The position numbers and the translations under genes were made by a program. The notes under the pieces were generated by a model. The model made no database searches and was not told the origin of the DNA. It worked only from the letters and a program-made list of their open reading frames with translations. A DNA stretch of 64,000 nucleotides from Microvirga soli (lineage in GTDB: Bacteria; Pseudomonadota; Alphaproteobacteria; Rhizobiales; Beijerinckiaceae), in NCBI RefSeq assembly GCF_016734765.1, contig NZ_JAERQE010000010.1, positions 62,001 to 126,000 of the forward strand, read 5' to 3'. This document shows positions 44,199 to 53,671 of the stretch, piece after piece. Positions within the stretch are counted from its first letter, which is position 1. Each line of letters begins with the position of its first letter.

Positions 44199-44204
44199 AA
44201 TGGC

Positions 44205-44727
44205 ATGGCGAACGCGTTCTACATCATCGGCCACTCCACCCGCACCATTCCGGAATTCGCAGATCTCCTCCGTGAGGCGAAAGTGGATCTTGTGGTGGAT
44301 GTTCGGACCGTTCCGCGCTCCCGGACAAACCCACAGTTCAACCGCGACGCTCTGCCGGAGACTCTCGCTGGCTACCAGATAGGATACGAGCACATCGCCG
44401 AACTCGGCGGGCTCCGCGGCAGGCAGCGCCAGGCTGAGCCATCCCCCAATGGCTTCTGGGAGAACACGAGTTTCCGGAACTATGCCGACAACGCCCTGAC
44501 GAGCCGGTTCCGCACGGGGTTCGACCGCCTGACCGGCCTCGGCGGCCGGAGCGTCACGGCGATCATGTGCGCCGAGGCGGTGTTGTGGCGCTGCCGCCGC
44601 CGACTACCTGCTCGCCTCTGAGCACCTCGTGTTTCACATCCTCGGCCCCGGCAAGATCGGGCCGGCGGCGCTCATGCCCGGGGCCCGGCCGTCCGTCGGC
44701 CGGATCACCTATCCCACCTCGGAATGA
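44205..44727 (+). pseudogene. DUF488 protein gene with a frameshift
   Basis: The first frame reads MANAFYIIGHSTRTIPEFADLLRE...FWENTSFRNYADNALTSRFRTGFDRL...AIMCAEAVLWRC, a normal DUF488 domain, then goes out of frame near 44590-44605 and stops at 44621. The expected end (DYLLASEHLVFHILGPGK... ITYPTSE) continues in another frame to TGA at 44727. One indel in a run of CGCC repeats explains it. Could be a real lesion or a sequencing error. Confidence 0.75.
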
Positions 44728-44739
44728 GACCGGGCAACC

Positions 44740-45339
44740 TCAGCTGACGCCGGTGTAACGGCCGGGCCTGTGGTTCGTCGCGAGCACGAGGTTGAGCACG
44801 GAGGTCCCGAGCAGCGACAACACGAACCTATCCGGCGCGAGGACAAACACGGACGAAAGAAGGATCAACGCGTCGAGGGCCAACTGGACGTATCCAGCCC
44901 TCAGGTTGTGGCGCTCCTGCAGGTACAGCGCCAGGATGTTGATGCCGCCCAGGCTGGCCTGGTGGCGGAAGAGGATCAGAAGTCCGATCCCGGTGAGTGC
45001 CCCGCCGCTGACCGCGGCAAAGATCGGGTCGAGATGGCCCATGCTGACCGAGGAGGCCGTCAGCTTTGAGAGCAGGGAAACCAGGAGGACGGCCAGAAAG
45101 GTCCTCACTGCGAGCTTCCAGCCCATTCTTTTGACGGCGAGGTAGTAGAACGGAAGATTGACGGTGAAGAAGGCAGCTCCAAACCCGAACCCGGTTGTCT
45201 GCCCCAGAAGAAGAGCGAGGCCTGCCGTGCCTCCGGTCAGCAGGCCGGCGGTGCTCAAGAAAGTGACCCCGAGCGCCACCATCAAGGTGCCCGTTAGGAT
45301 GGCGGCCACATCCTCGTGAGGGCGATGCATGCTCGCCAT
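44740..45339 (-). CDS. YitT family membrane protein
   Basis: A 199-residue protein with five membrane helices: GTLMVALGVTFLSTAGLLTGGTAGLALLL, FFTVNLPFYYLAVKRMGWKLAVRTF and SGGALTGIGLLILFRHQASLGGINILALYLQ fit the YitT/DUF161 pattern; the C-terminal DUF2179 domain of longer members is missing. Start taken at ATG 45339 (MASMHRPHEDV); upstream in-frame starts would cross the candidate box at 45425. Convergent with the DUF488 pseudogene. Function unknown. Confidence 0.75.
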   Translation of the reverse strand: MASMHRPHEDVAAILTGTLMVALGVTFLSTAGLLTGGTAGLALLLGQTTGFGFGAAFFTVNLPFYYLAVKRMGWKLAVRTFLAVLLVSLLSKLTASSVSMGHLDPIFAAVSGGALTGIGLLILFRHQASLGGINILALYLQERHNLRAGYVQLALDALILLSSVFVLAPDRFVLSLLGTSVLNLVLATNHRPGRYTGVS

Positions 45340-45424
45340 GACCAGATCCGTCACGGTGTTCCCCTTGTTTCTGACCTCTTGCCCGGTGGGTTTCAGGACG
45401 TATCCGGCTTTCCGCCAAGTCTCT

Positions 45425-45438
45425 TTGACGAGAAGCAA
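45425..45438. promoter_or_regulatory. Weak FNR-like box upstream of the YitT gene
   Basis: TTGAC-GAGA-AGCAA. Would predict a minus-strand start near 45390. It lies outside the denitrification block, so chance is a real possibility. Confidence 0.25.
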
Positions 45439-45594
45439 GGACCGACACGATTGTCTGCTCCGTCGGGCGCATTTCAGGTCAGCGGCGCCGGACGCCGGGA
45501 ACTCGGCACGGGACGGCGGGTTCCCCCTTTAGCCAAGCTTACGCTGCTGGATTGGGCGGGAATATGGAACGTGTGAGCTAACACAAGGAGCACG

Positions 45595-46419
45595 ATGCGA
45601 GTGACGAGCGAACGTTACGCCATAGGCCTGGCGCGCGCCTTCGGCGGCGCCATCATCTTCGGCATCCCGCTGCTGATGACCATGGAGATGTGGTCGCTCG
45701 GCTTCTCGATGGGCCGCGGCCGGCTGCTGTTTCTCATGATCTTCACCCTCGCGGTGCTCGTCGGCCTCTCCTACTTCTCCGGCTTCGAGAAGACCTTCAG
45801 CCTGAAGGAGGACGCCATGGACGCGTTCGCCGCCCTCGGGGTCGGCGTGATCACGTCCGCGGTGCTGCTGGTGGTGCTTGCGGTGATCACCTTCGACATG
45901 AGCTGGGGCGACACCGTCGGCCGGGTGGCGCTGCAGAGCGTGCCGGCGAGCATCGGCGCCATGCTCGGGCGCAAGCAGCTCGGGGATGAGCAGGACATGG
46001 ATGCCGAGGAGGAGCGCAAGCGGGAGGCGGGCTATGGCGGTGAGCTCTTCCTCATGTTGGCCGGCGCCCTGTTTCTCGCCTTCAACATGGCTCCGACGGA
46101 AGAGATGATCCTGATCGCCTTCCAGATGACGCCGTGGCACGCCTTGGCTCTGGGGGTGCTGTCCATCCTGCTTCTGCACGTCTTTGTCTACAGCATCGGG
46201 TTCTCCGGTCAGGAGGGCCGGCCCGAGGGCGGGAGCTTCCTGTCGACCTTCCTGCACTTCACCCTGACCGGCTACGGCGTCGCCCTGCTGGTGAGCCTCT
46301 ACGTGCTCTGGAGCTTTGGACGGACCGATGGCGTCTCTGTGGCCGAGACGGCAAACATGCTGGTGGTGCTAGGCTTCCCGGCCTCCCTCGGTGCCGCAAC
46401 GGCGCGGCTGGTTGTGTGA
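45595..46419 (+). CDS. TIGR02587 family membrane protein
   Basis: A 274-residue protein with seven or so membrane helices and features of the TIGR02587 (DUF2391) family: ARAFGGAIIFGIPLLMTMEMWSLG, RGRLLFLMIFTLAVLVGLSYFSGFE, and FNMAPTEEMILIAFQMTPWHAL. Function unknown. It is followed five bases after its stop by the TIGR02588 partner, the usual arrangement in alphaproteobacteria. Confidence 0.8.
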   Translation: MRVTSERYAIGLARAFGGAIIFGIPLLMTMEMWSLGFSMGRGRLLFLMIFTLAVLVGLSYFSGFEKTFSLKEDAMDAFAALGVGVITSAVLLVVLAVITFDMSWGDTVGRVALQSVPASIGAMLGRKQLGDEQDMDAEEERKREAGYGGELFLMLAGALFLAFNMAPTEEMILIAFQMTPWHALALGVLSILLLHVFVYSIGFSGQEGRPEGGSFLSTFLHFTLTGYGVALLVSLYVLWSFGRTDGVSVAETANMLVVLGFPASLGAATARLVV

Positions 46420-46423
46420 GACT

Positions 46424-46849
46424 GTGGTGAACCGGGAACACAAGGCAGGCGAGATCCAGACAGCGAAGGCAGAGCAACAGGTGCCATGGCTCGAATGGGC
46501 CGCCTCCGGCATCGGGCTGTTCCTCGTTCTCGGCATCTTCGGCGTCATTGGATGGCAAGTGTTCAACGGTGCTACCACGCCGCCCGAGATCATCGTCGAG
46601 GTCGACACAGTGGCGCCAGTGGAGGGTGGCTATCGGGTTCTCTTCCTGGCGCGCAACACCGCCGGCGAGGCCGCCGCGCAGGTGGAGATCGAAGGAACAG
46701 TGTCCAAGGCAGGCGCGGATACCGAAACCAGCCGGGTGGTCCTCGACTATATACCCGGGCACTCCGAGCGGCAGGGCGGGCTGTTCTTTACCTATGAACC
46801 GCGCTCCGGCTCCCTCGCTGTGCGCGCCACAGGCTTCACCACGCCCTGA
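46424..46849 (+). CDS. TIGR02588 family single-helix protein
   Basis: A 141-residue protein with one N-terminal helix (EWAASGIGLFLVLGIFGVIGWQVF) and a beta-rich outer domain (EIIVEVDTVAPVEGGYRVLFLARNTAGEAAAQVEIEG in pieces, ERQGGLFFTYEPRSG), matching TIGR02588. GTG start at 46424 (GTG 46427 also possible). Paired with TIGR02587 just upstream. Confidence 0.75.
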   Translation: MVNREHKAGEIQTAKAEQQVPWLEWAASGIGLFLVLGIFGVIGWQVFNGATTPPEIIVEVDTVAPVEGGYRVLFLARNTAGEAAAQVEIEGTVSKAGADTETSRVVLDYIPGHSERQGGLFFTYEPRSGSLAVRATGFTTP

Positions 46850-46886
46850 CCGGACGTCATCAAGGCCGCAATCGGCAGGAGACGCG

Positions 46887-47623
46887 ATGATCAGGTGGGA
46901 CTACGACATGCATGAAATCCTGGCGGACGGGGTCGTTCACGCGCTGAGAGTTGTTGGCAGTCTCGTCGCCGTGATCGCCCTATTGGTCCTCGCCGCGCCC
47001 ACGGTCGGCGCCTGGGAGCTGACATCAGTGGCGATCTATGCGTCGGCCTGCTGGCGGTGCTCGTCATCTCCGCTGTCTACAATCTGTGGCCGGTCTCCCC
47101 AGTTAAATGGATCCTGCGGCGGTTCGACCACTCGGCCATCTACCTTCTGATCGCCAGCACCTACACGCCGTTCATCACGCAGATGAGGAACGACGTCGCC
47201 GCGATGCTCCTGGTGTCCGGCGTCTGGGCGGGGGCGATAGCGGGGATGACTTTGAAGCTGTGCCTGCCGGGCCGGTTTGATCGGCTTGCGATCCTTCTCT
47301 ACCTGCTGATCGGGTGGAGCGGCGTCATGGCCTACGAGGCGGTGTTCGGCGCCCTGCCCGGTTCGACCCGCGGCCTGCTGGTCTTGGGCGGCATCCTCTA
47401 CACGGCGGGCGTGGTCTTTCACCTATGGGAGGGACTGCGCTTCCACAAAGCGATCTGGCACGCCTTCGTGCTTGTCGCCGCCGCCTGTCATTACGGGGCA
47501 GTGCTGGACTGCATGGTGATGGCGCGGGCTGATTTCCAGTGGTGCCTGAGGCGGCGTGACGTAACGCGTACCCGCGCCTCTCAATCGGGGCCGGCACGCC
47601 TTGCGCCTCACCGGAGCACATGA
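46887..47623 (+). pseudogene. Haemolysin III family (HlyIII/DUF) gene with a frameshift
   Basis: The start frame reads MIRWDYDMHEILADGVVHALRVVGSL...ELTSVAIYA, then the family continues in a different frame from about 47040 (GLLAVLVISAVYNLWPV, SPVKWILRRFDHSAIYLLIASTYTPF, ACHYGAVLDCMV). HlyIII/PAQR-type membrane proteins have seven helices; the HSAIYLLIAGTYTPF and HFWEGLRFHKAIWH-type motifs are present. One indel near 47035-47045 splits it. Confidence 0.75.
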
Positions 47624-47717
47624 GCGGCTGCGGCAGTCATCGAAAGATTGTGCTAGCGCAAGGAAAACCGCCTCGTTCCACGGCACTCTCCGGCGGCATG
47701 AAGCGGAGTTCCTCACG

Positions 47718-47978
47718 ATGACACCTGCCACCCAGCTCCAGTCCCTGATCCAACCAGCGGCAAGCGATGCCGTCATCGAGAACCTGGCCCGCCGGGCCTA
47801 TGAGGCTTGCCACCCGGACGACTCCTTCGACGCTCTGAAGCGGCGCGCAGGCTTTATCCGGCCGGATGCCGGACTGCTCCGCGTCTGGATGGCAGCGGCC
47901 CGAAGCGGACGGCTCGGCCCTCCCGAAGAGGCCTCCGCCGCCCAGGCTGCGGACAGGCCGGACGCGCTGGCCGCATGA
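47718..47978 (+). CDS. Small hypothetical protein
   Basis: An 86-residue soluble protein (MTPATQLQSLIQPAASDAVIENLARRAYEACHPDDSFDALKRRA...). The middle resembles a short helical stretch; the C-terminus is Ala/Glu rich. No family recognised and no good ribosome site, so coding status is moderate. 47979-48197 beyond it holds only the regulatory gap of bfd. Confidence 0.45.
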   Translation: MTPATQLQSLIQPAASDAVIENLARRAYEACHPDDSFDALKRRAGFIRPDAGLLRVWMAAARSGRLGPPEEASAAQAADRPDALAA

Positions 47979-48168
47979 CAGGGCACACACATCCCTCGGA
48001 CTGAGCCCCATCAGGAACCATCGGGCAAGCCGGGGATCCCGGCTCACGCCCGGTGACGCACACCCACCTCGGCATACAGCGCGGCGCATCCTACCGCCTC
48101 TCCCACCGTGACATCCCGGAGTGGCCAAGGTGGGCCGGATCGGGCTGAGGCATTGATAGAAGCTGTCA

Positions 48169-48185
48169 TTTAGAAGAAGTCCAAA
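48169..48185. promoter_or_regulatory. ICE-like Irr box upstream of bfd-bfr-irr
   Basis: TTTAGAA-GAA-GTCCAAA, matching the iron control element (TTTAGAA-N3-TTCTAAA) in 12 of 14 half-site positions. It ends 12 bases before the bfd ATG, a position suited to repression. Confidence 0.55.
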
Positions 48186-48197
48186 CTGGGGTTTCCC

Positions 48198-48506
48198 ATG
48201 ATCGTCTGCTCGTGCAATGTCTTCTCGGATGGTGAGGTGCGCTCCTGCCTCAACCCCGGCCCGGCCTGCCCCCGCACGCCTGCCCAGGTATACCGCGATC
48301 TCGGCTGCGGCCCTCAATGCGGGCGCTGCGCCACCACGATCCGCGCAATCATGGATCAGGAACTAGCCCAGAAGCACGCCTGCACGGCCGACTGCGCAAC
48401 GGACTGCCCGATGACCCGGCGGGCCAACTCGAACGAACCGCCGAAGCTTGAGAGATGGCGGCGCCGCTCTACCCTCAATGGCTCCGCACGGAGGCAGGGC
48501 TCATGA
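48198..48506 (+). CDS. bfd: Bacterioferritin-associated ferredoxin
   Basis: A 102-residue protein with the Bfd [2Fe-2S] motif: [15 protein letters not shown] at the start and [13 protein letters not shown] further on (C-x-C ... C-x2-C). Bfd reduces the iron core of bacterioferritin so that iron can leave. A C-terminal extension rich in Cys, Arg and Ser ([10 protein letters not shown]) is longer than in E. coli Bfd (64 residues). Stop overlaps the bfr ATG. Confidence 0.9.
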   Translation: MIVCSCNVFSDGEVRSCLNPGPACPRTPAQVYRDLGCGPQCGRCATTIRAIMDQELAQKHACTADCATDCPMTRRANSNEPPKLERWRRRSTLNGSARRQGS

Positions 48507-48997
48507 AGGGTGATCCCAAGGCAATCGAGTATCTCAATCGCGGCCTGCGCAGCGAGCTGACGGCGGTCAACCAGTACTGGCTGCATTACCGGCTCCTGGA
48601 CGATTGGGGCTACAAGGAGCTTGCGAAAACCTGGCGCAAGGAATCCATCGAGGAGATGCACCATGCGGATCGCTTCATCGAGCGCATCATCTTCCTCGAA
48701 GGCTTTGCCAACCTGCAGGTGCTCGACCCCCTGCGCATCGGCCAGAACATCCAGGAGATCCTCGAATCCGACCTCGCGGCGGAATACGAAGCCCGTAACC
48801 TCTATGGCGAGGCGGCCGCCTATTGCGACAGCATCGGCGACCGGGTGTCGAAGAACCTCTTTGAGGAACTGATGACCGATGAGGAAGGCCATATCGACTT
48901 CCTCGAAACCCAGATCAACCTCGTCGAGCAGATCGGCATCGAGCTCTATGCCCAGAAGCATATCGGCGGCCTGGGGAAGGACGAGGCCGATGGCTGA
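48503..48997 (+). CDS. bfr: Bacterioferritin
   Basis: A 164-residue four-helix ferritin: [18 protein letters not shown], the [18 protein letters not shown] motif containing the haem-ligand methionine and the diiron residues, [17 protein letters not shown], and [15 protein letters not shown]. Stores iron as a 24-mer. ATG 48503 overlaps the bfd stop; irr starts inside the end of this gene. Confidence 0.96.
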   Translation: MKGDPKAIEYLNRGLRSELTAVNQYWLHYRLLDDWGYKELAKTWRKESIEEMHHADRFIERIIFLEGFANLQVLDPLRIGQNIQEILESDLAAEYEARNLYGEAAAYCDSIGDRVSKNLFEELMTDEEGHIDFLETQINLVEQIGIELYAQKHIGGLGKDEADG

Positions 48998-49442
48998 GCC
49001 GGCGCCGGACCTCCGCACTGCGGCCCATCCCGGTCTCGGCTGCCCCTTGGCGCAGGTGCGGGTCAGACTCCGCAGGGCGGGGCTGCGCCCGACCCGGCAG
49101 CGTATCTGTCTCGGATGGCTCCTCTTCGGCAGAGGCTACCGTCATTTAACGGCCGAGACACTGTTTGCCGAGGCCCAGAAGGTGCGGGTGCCAGTCTCCC
49201 TTGCAACGGTCTACAACACTCTGAAGCAGTTCACGGATGCGGGGCTCGTGCGGCAGATCGCGGCCGAGGGCCGCAAGACCTACTTCGACACTGACTTGAC
49301 GGATCATCACCATTTCCTGATTGAGGGGGACGAGGAGACCATCGACATTCCCTCCGCGACCATGAGCGTGACCGGGTTGCCCCCTGCCCCCGAGGGATAT
49401 GAGATCGAACGGGTTGACGTGATCGTGCGGCTCCGCAGATGA
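48990..49442 (+). CDS. irr: Irr, haem-regulated Fur-family iron response regulator
   Basis: A 150-residue Fur-family protein of the Irr branch: [65 protein letters not shown], then the DHHHFL histidine triad for haem and [13 protein letters not shown] at the end. The N-terminal haem motif is GCPLAQ rather than GCPWHD. Irr governs iron and haem genes by sensing haem at ferrochelatase. Overlaps bfr by eight bases; all three genes form one operon behind an ICE-like box. Confidence 0.92.
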   Translation: MAEPAPDLRTAAHPGLGCPLAQVRVRLRRAGLRPTRQRICLGWLLFGRGYRHLTAETLFAEAQKVRVPVSLATVYNTLKQFTDAGLVRQIAAEGRKTYFDTDLTDHHHFLIEGDEETIDIPSATMSVTGLPPAPEGYEIERVDVIVRLRR

Positions 49443-49559
49443 GCTGGCGGCACCGCTCCGGGCGCAGTGGCCATGGGGCTGACACGCCAGCAGTGCCGCC
49501 CCAAGCCTGAAGCGGGAAGACCGCAGACTTCCGGGCTGCAAAGCCTACTTCTACGCTCA

Positions 49560-51182
49560 ATGAACCCTGCCACGGCGCGGGCGCTTTGGAATGACCAGCA
49601 GACCGTCTATATAGAGTACTGCCGCAGTCATTTGGAGAACGTCTTGCAGCACACTGCCGGAGACGGCGGGCGTCGTTTGGCGCCCCCGGTGACCGCCGAT
49701 CTCCTGATCGATGCCATCGGTGACATCGCCCTTGTCGTCCTCGACCTGGACGGCCGCATCATGAGCTTCAACGCCGGCGCCGAACAGATCAGCGGCTGGC
49801 GTGAGAACGAAGTTCTGGGGTGCCATTTCTCGATGTTCTTCCTGCCGGAGGAGGTGGCGGACGGCAAGCCTGCACGAGTGCTCGCCATTGCGCAGGAGAC
49901 GGGCCGGTACTGCGAGGAGGGCATCCGCCTGCGCAGGGATGGCTCGCGCTATGTCGCCCATGTCACGGTGGCCCCGCTGCGGGACGAGGCCGGCACGGTG
50001 CAGGGCTATGCCAGGGTCGTCCGGGACATCACCGAGCGGGTTGCCGCCGAGCAAGCGCTGAAAGCTCGTGAGGCGCATCTGCGCTCGATCCTGGAGACCG
50101 TGCCGGACGCCATGATCGTCATTGACGAGCAGGCCGTGATCCAATCCTTCAGCGCCGCGGCCGTGCGCCAGTTCGGCTACGAGCCGGGCGAGGTCATCGG
50201 GCGGAATGTCAGCATCCTGATGCCGGAGCCCTACCGCACCCAGCACGACGGCTACATGCACCGATACCTCTCGACCGGACAACGCCGCATCATCGGCATC
50301 GGCCGTGTGGTCGTGGGCTTGCGCAAGGACGGCTCGACCTTCCCCATGGAGCTGGCCGTTGGCGAGATGCGTTCCGAGGGCATTCGGTACTTCACCGGCT
50401 TCATCCGGGACCTGACCGAGCGCCAGCAGACAGAATCGCGGCTGCAGGAGCTTCAGTCCGAGCTCGTGCACATGTCACGATTCACGGCTTTGGGCGAGAT
50501 GGCCTCCACCTTGGCGCACGAGATCAACCAGCCGCTCACAGCCATCACCAACTACCTGAAAGGTTGTCGCCGCATTCTGCAGCGCATGGAAGGGGACCAG
50601 GTTCCGATGCTGCGGGACGCCATCAACGAGGCGGCCGACCAGGCCCTGCGCGCCGGTCAGGTGATCCGCCACCTGCGCGAGTTCGTGGCCCGAGGGGAGA
50701 CCGAGCGCCACATTGAGCACCTGCCGAAGCTTATCGAGGAGGCGAGCGCCCTGGCGCTGATCGGCGCCAAGGAGAAGGGCGTGCGTGTGGATTTCCGGCT
50801 CGATCCCACCGCACAGTTTGTGTTGGCCGACCGCATTCAAATCCAGCAGGTGCTGCTTAACTTGATCCGCAACGCCATTGAGGCCATGGAGGGGCTCCCC
50901 CGACGTGAGCTCAGCATCGAGACGGAGACGCAGCCAAGAGATGGCTTGGTCGAGATCCTCGTGCGCGACACGGGCACCGGCATCGCCCCCGAGGTCGCGG
51001 CCCAGCTCTTCCAACCCTTCGTGACCACCAAGGAACATGGCATGGGGGTCGGGCTTTCCATCTGCCGCACGATCATCGAGTCGCACGGCGGCAAGATCAC
51101 GGTTGAGTCGGAGCCGGGCCACGGGACGACGTTCCGGTTCAGCCTGCGCACGGTGGATCAGGAGGAAATGGCTCATGCCTAA
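49560..51182 (+). CDS. fixL: FixL, haem-PAS oxygen-sensing histidine kinase
   Basis: Senses oxygen and phosphorylates FixJ when oxygen is low. Residues about 45-160 form a first PAS domain, about 175-290 the haem PAS domain with the haem-ligand histidine 229 in [13 protein letters not shown] and the arginine-rich [10 protein letters not shown] loop. The kinase core has the phospho-acceptor His320 in AHEINQPL, an N-box, and [10 protein letters not shown] and [10 protein letters not shown] motifs. No N-terminal membrane helices, so it is the soluble FixL form. Start at ATG 49560 is uncertain (ATG 49467 is upstream in frame). Confidence 0.92.
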   Translation: MNPATARALWNDQQTVYIEYCRSHLENVLQHTAGDGGRRLAPPVTADLLIDAIGDIALVVLDLDGRIMSFNAGAEQISGWRENEVLGCHFSMFFLPEEVADGKPARVLAIAQETGRYCEEGIRLRRDGSRYVAHVTVAPLRDEAGTVQGYARVVRDITERVAAEQALKAREAHLRSILETVPDAMIVIDEQAVIQSFSAAAVRQFGYEPGEVIGRNVSILMPEPYRTQHDGYMHRYLSTGQRRIIGIGRVVVGLRKDGSTFPMELAVGEMRSEGIRYFTGFIRDLTERQQTESRLQELQSELVHMSRFTALGEMASTLAHEINQPLTAITNYLKGCRRILQRMEGDQVPMLRDAINEAADQALRAGQVIRHLREFVARGETERHIEHLPKLIEEASALALIGAKEKGVRVDFRLDPTAQFVLADRIQIQQVLLNLIRNAIEAMEGLPRRELSIETETQPRDGLVEILVRDTGTGIAPEVAAQLFQPFVTTKEHGMGVGLSICRTIIESHGGKITVESEPGHGTTFRFSLRTVDQEEMAHA

Positions 51183-51807
51183 CGAAACGATTGTCCATGT
51201 GGTCGATGACGACCTCGCGGTGCGGCAGTCGTTGTCGTTTCTGCTGGCCTCGGAGGGCCTGCCCGTGCGCCTGCACGAATCCGCGTCAGCCTTCCTGGAG
51301 ACGGTAGCGGCCCCGTCCGGCTGCATCGTGACGGACGTGCGCATGCCAGGCATGGACGGCATCGAGTTCCTGCGCCATCTCAGGGAACGGGGCTTCGGCA
51401 TCCCGGTGATCGTGATGACGGGCCACGCCGACGTGCCGATGGCGGTGGAGGCCATGAAGGAGGGAGCGCTCGACTTCATCGAGAAGCCGTTTGACGACGA
51501 CCTCTTCCTGGCCGCCGTCCGCTCGGCCCTGCAGGTTCGGGAGCGGCTCGCCGAGCGCGATGCGCAGGCGGCCGAGCTCCAGGCCCGTCTTGACGGTCTC
51601 TCGGAGCGTGAGCGCCAGGTCCTGGAGGGCCTCGTGGCCGGCAAAGCCAATAAGGTGATCGGCTACGATCTCGACATCAGCCCACGGACGGTGGAGATCT
51701 ACCGGGCCAACGTCATGACCAAGATGCAGGCCGGCAGCCTGTCGGAGCTGGTGCGCATGGCGCTGCAGGCCGGCGTCGACTCAGGCAGTCAGGCGCCCGC
51801 TCCTTAA
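51175..51807 (+). CDS. fixJ: FixJ, LuxR-type response regulator
   Basis: A 210-residue regulator. Receiver domain residues 5-120 with phospho-acceptor Asp54 ([13 protein letters not shown]), FIEKPF switch loop, then a LuxR-type helix-turn-helix ([43 protein letters not shown] read in pieces). Phospho-FixJ turns on fixK-type genes under low oxygen. The ATG overlaps the fixL stop by eight bases. A fixK gene is not next to it; one of the two Crp/Fnr genes upstream could be a target, but this is not shown. Confidence 0.95.
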   Translation: MPNETIVHVVDDDLAVRQSLSFLLASEGLPVRLHESASAFLETVAAPSGCIVTDVRMPGMDGIEFLRHLRERGFGIPVIVMTGHADVPMAVEAMKEGALDFIEKPFDDDLFLAAVRSALQVRERLAERDAQAAELQARLDGLSERERQVLEGLVAGKANKVIGYDLDISPRTVEIYRANVMTKMQAGSLSELVRMALQAGVDSGSQAPAP

Positions 51808-51909
51808 GGGAAATTCCTGAATGATCCGCCAGGCGCCCGTTGAGGCAGACCAATCCTGAATTTTGCAGGACGCGGTATGCCAAGGACAATGCAGCACCGA
51901 GACCCCATC

Positions 51910-52290
51910 ATGCCGACAACCTCAGGACCCATCATTCTCGTCATTGAGGACGACGAGGCCGTTCGGCAGTCGCTGAAGTTCGCCCTGGAGCAGGAGGGGC
52001 TGGAGGTGCACGTCTACGAGAGCGGCGAGCGGCTTCTGGCAGACCCCGCCCTTCCCCGAAGCGGGTGCCTGGTCGTGGACTACGCCATGCCCGGGATGGA
52101 TGGGATCACCCTGCTGGAGCGCCTGCGGCAGAGGCATGTTGATCTGCCGGCGCTCCTGGTCACCGCCAGATCCTCCCCGGCCGTGCGGGAGCGGGCCCTC
52201 CGCTCGGGGTTCCGCCAAGTGCTGGAAAAGCCCCTGGAGGACAATTCGCTGCTTGACGGGATCCAGCGCGCGCTGGTGATTTCGGTATAG
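51910..52290 (+). CDS. Stand-alone receiver domain protein (FixJ-like)
   Basis: A 126-residue single receiver: DDEAVRQSLKFALEQEG, phospho-acceptor Asp57 in CLVVDYAMPGMDG, VTARSS and the LEKPLED lysine loop. There is no output domain. It resembles the FixJ receiver and follows fixLJ by 102 bases, so it may tune signal flow from FixL. The start could also be ATG 51877 or 51889; 51910 is closest to the fold start. Confidence 0.85.
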   Translation: MPTTSGPIILVIEDDEAVRQSLKFALEQEGLEVHVYESGERLLADPALPRSGCLVVDYAMPGMDGITLLERLRQRHVDLPALLVTARSSPAVRERALRSGFRQVLEKPLEDNSLLDGIQRALVISV

Positions 52291-52469
52291 GCGCACCGGG
52301 AGCGGACAGGCGCTTCGGTGAGCCTGTTGGCGACGACCATTCCGGTCCACCGGCTTTGTCGATCCATTCAACGGGGTATCCCCAGAAGCAGGATGTTCGC
52401 CGTCTAAAAGTTGCCTGCCGGCGCAGGGCAGGAGGTGGCGGCGGTTCGCAAGATGGAAGGAAGAGCATC

Positions 52470-52799
52470 ATGGCGTTGAACCACGTGAAGTCCGGCGACA
52501 TCGTCGACCTGCAGCCGCTCGGGGAGAGGCTTGCGGGGGCGAAAACAACCGCCTTGGTGAAGACTGACGCGTTCGAGGCGATCCGGCTGGTGATCCCGAC
52601 GGGCCGAGACATCGCGCCCCATGAAGTTCCAGGCCCGATCACCCTGCAATGCCTGGAGGGGCGCGTTCTGCTGGGGCTCCCCGACACTAGCGTGGAGATG
52701 TCCGCAGGCCAGTGGATCTACCTCGACGGCGGCATCAGGCATTCCCTCAAGGGGCTTGAGAACTCGTCCCTGCTGCTCACGATCCTATTTGGCCGGTGA
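52470..52799 (+). CDS. Cupin domain protein
   Basis: A 109-residue single-domain cupin (MALNHVKSGDIVDLQPLGERLAGAKTTAL...) with GRDIAPHEVPGPITLQCLEGRVLL and AGQWIYLDGGIRHSLKGLENSSLLLTILF. Only two His residues of the usual metal set are visible (HEVPG and IRHSL). Small stand-alone cupins of this form have no settled function. It is near the fixLJ unit; an oxygen-related role is a guess. Confidence 0.85.
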   Translation: MALNHVKSGDIVDLQPLGERLAGAKTTALVKTDAFEAIRLVIPTGRDIAPHEVPGPITLQCLEGRVLLGLPDTSVEMSAGQWIYLDGGIRHSLKGLENSSLLLTILFGR

Positions 52800-52926
52800 G
52801 GCAGGACACCCTTGAGCCTTGCACCCTGGGATGCGCCGCCGCTTGGGCTGTCGACAGGTGCTAGGTCCCCTATGCGGCCGAGGAGCTGTCGCGGGTGCCT
52901 CCGTGGGTGATGCAGCGCGCGTCTTA

Positions 52927-52949
52927 AGCCCGGAGGCATGCTCCGGGCT
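52927..52949. terminator. Hairpin between cupin and DUF421 genes
   Basis: AGCCCGGAG and CTCCGGGCT form a 9-bp perfect stem with a 5-base loop in the convergent gap 52800-53005; no T-run. Confidence 0.4.
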
Positions 52950-53005
52950 GCCGGCAGTCAAGGTCTCTGCTTTGGGACTGCGGCAGCCGGCCGCCGACAC
53001 CGTCC

Positions 53006-53581
53006 CTAAGTGCCGATTGAGATCCGGACCGTCTGCACGCTGTCCCGCACCGTCACCTCCACTACCTTGGGCTCCGGATCGGCTTTGATAACGCTAAGCT
53101 TTCCGCTGCGCTCCAGGCGCGCCTCCTCCACCTGTTCCAGGCATGAGATGCCCTTGCCCCGTAGGTCCTCCCAGAGGTCATGATCGGTCATGTGCGTGGT
53201 CCGCATAGCCTGGACATCAACGTTGCCCTTGCGGACCAGGACCCGGGGCTTGCCTTCGACCATGGTGCCGAACCCGTGCCACCGCATGGCCAGACCCGAG
53301 AACACCCAGTGCATGCCGAGCAGCACCGCGGTCGCCACGAGGGCGGGAAGGAATGGTGCGTTGCCCGTCACCGCCCGGCTGACGATGGACCCGATCATGA
53401 TGCCGAGGATCACGTCGAAGGCGGTCGCCCGTCCCATGAAACGTTTCTTGGCCAGCCGCACCATGAGGACGGTGACCACATAGACGATGGCCGCGCGCAG
53501 CCCCATCTGCAGGACATTGATGTCCCTGCTCTCCAGCTCCAGGCCAAGCGCTACCCGCACGAATTCCTCAACCTGATCCAT
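53006..53581 (-). CDS. DUF421 (YetF-like) membrane protein
   Basis: A 191-residue protein: three N-terminal helices (GLRAAIVYVVTVLMVRLAKKRFMG, AFDVILGIMIGSIVSRAVTG, ALVATAVLLGMHWVFSGL) followed by the soluble DUF421 domain (KPRVLVRKGNVDVQAMRTTHMTDHDLWEDLRGKG, ERSGKLSVI). A second DUF421 gene occurs at 63320. Function unknown. Confidence 0.82.
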   Translation of the reverse strand: MDQVEEFVRVALGLELESRDINVLQMGLRAAIVYVVTVLMVRLAKKRFMGRATAFDVILGIMIGSIVSRAVTGNAPFLPALVATAVLLGMHWVFSGLAMRWHGFGTMVEGKPRVLVRKGNVDVQAMRTTHMTDHDLWEDLRGKGISCLEQVEEARLERSGKLSVIKADPEPKVVEVTVRDSVQTVRISIGT

Positions 53582-53671
53582 TCTCACCACCTCCGGAAGC
53601 GCAAAGTAAGCGGGGATAACCGAGTGCGTCGGGGACGGTTCAAGATCGGCCTCATCTTGGGTTGCCCGTCA

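Noticed and set aside
51808..51877. Repeat of CAGGCGCCCG either side of the fixJ end
   Set aside because: Two short direct copies only; no array or mobile element structure.
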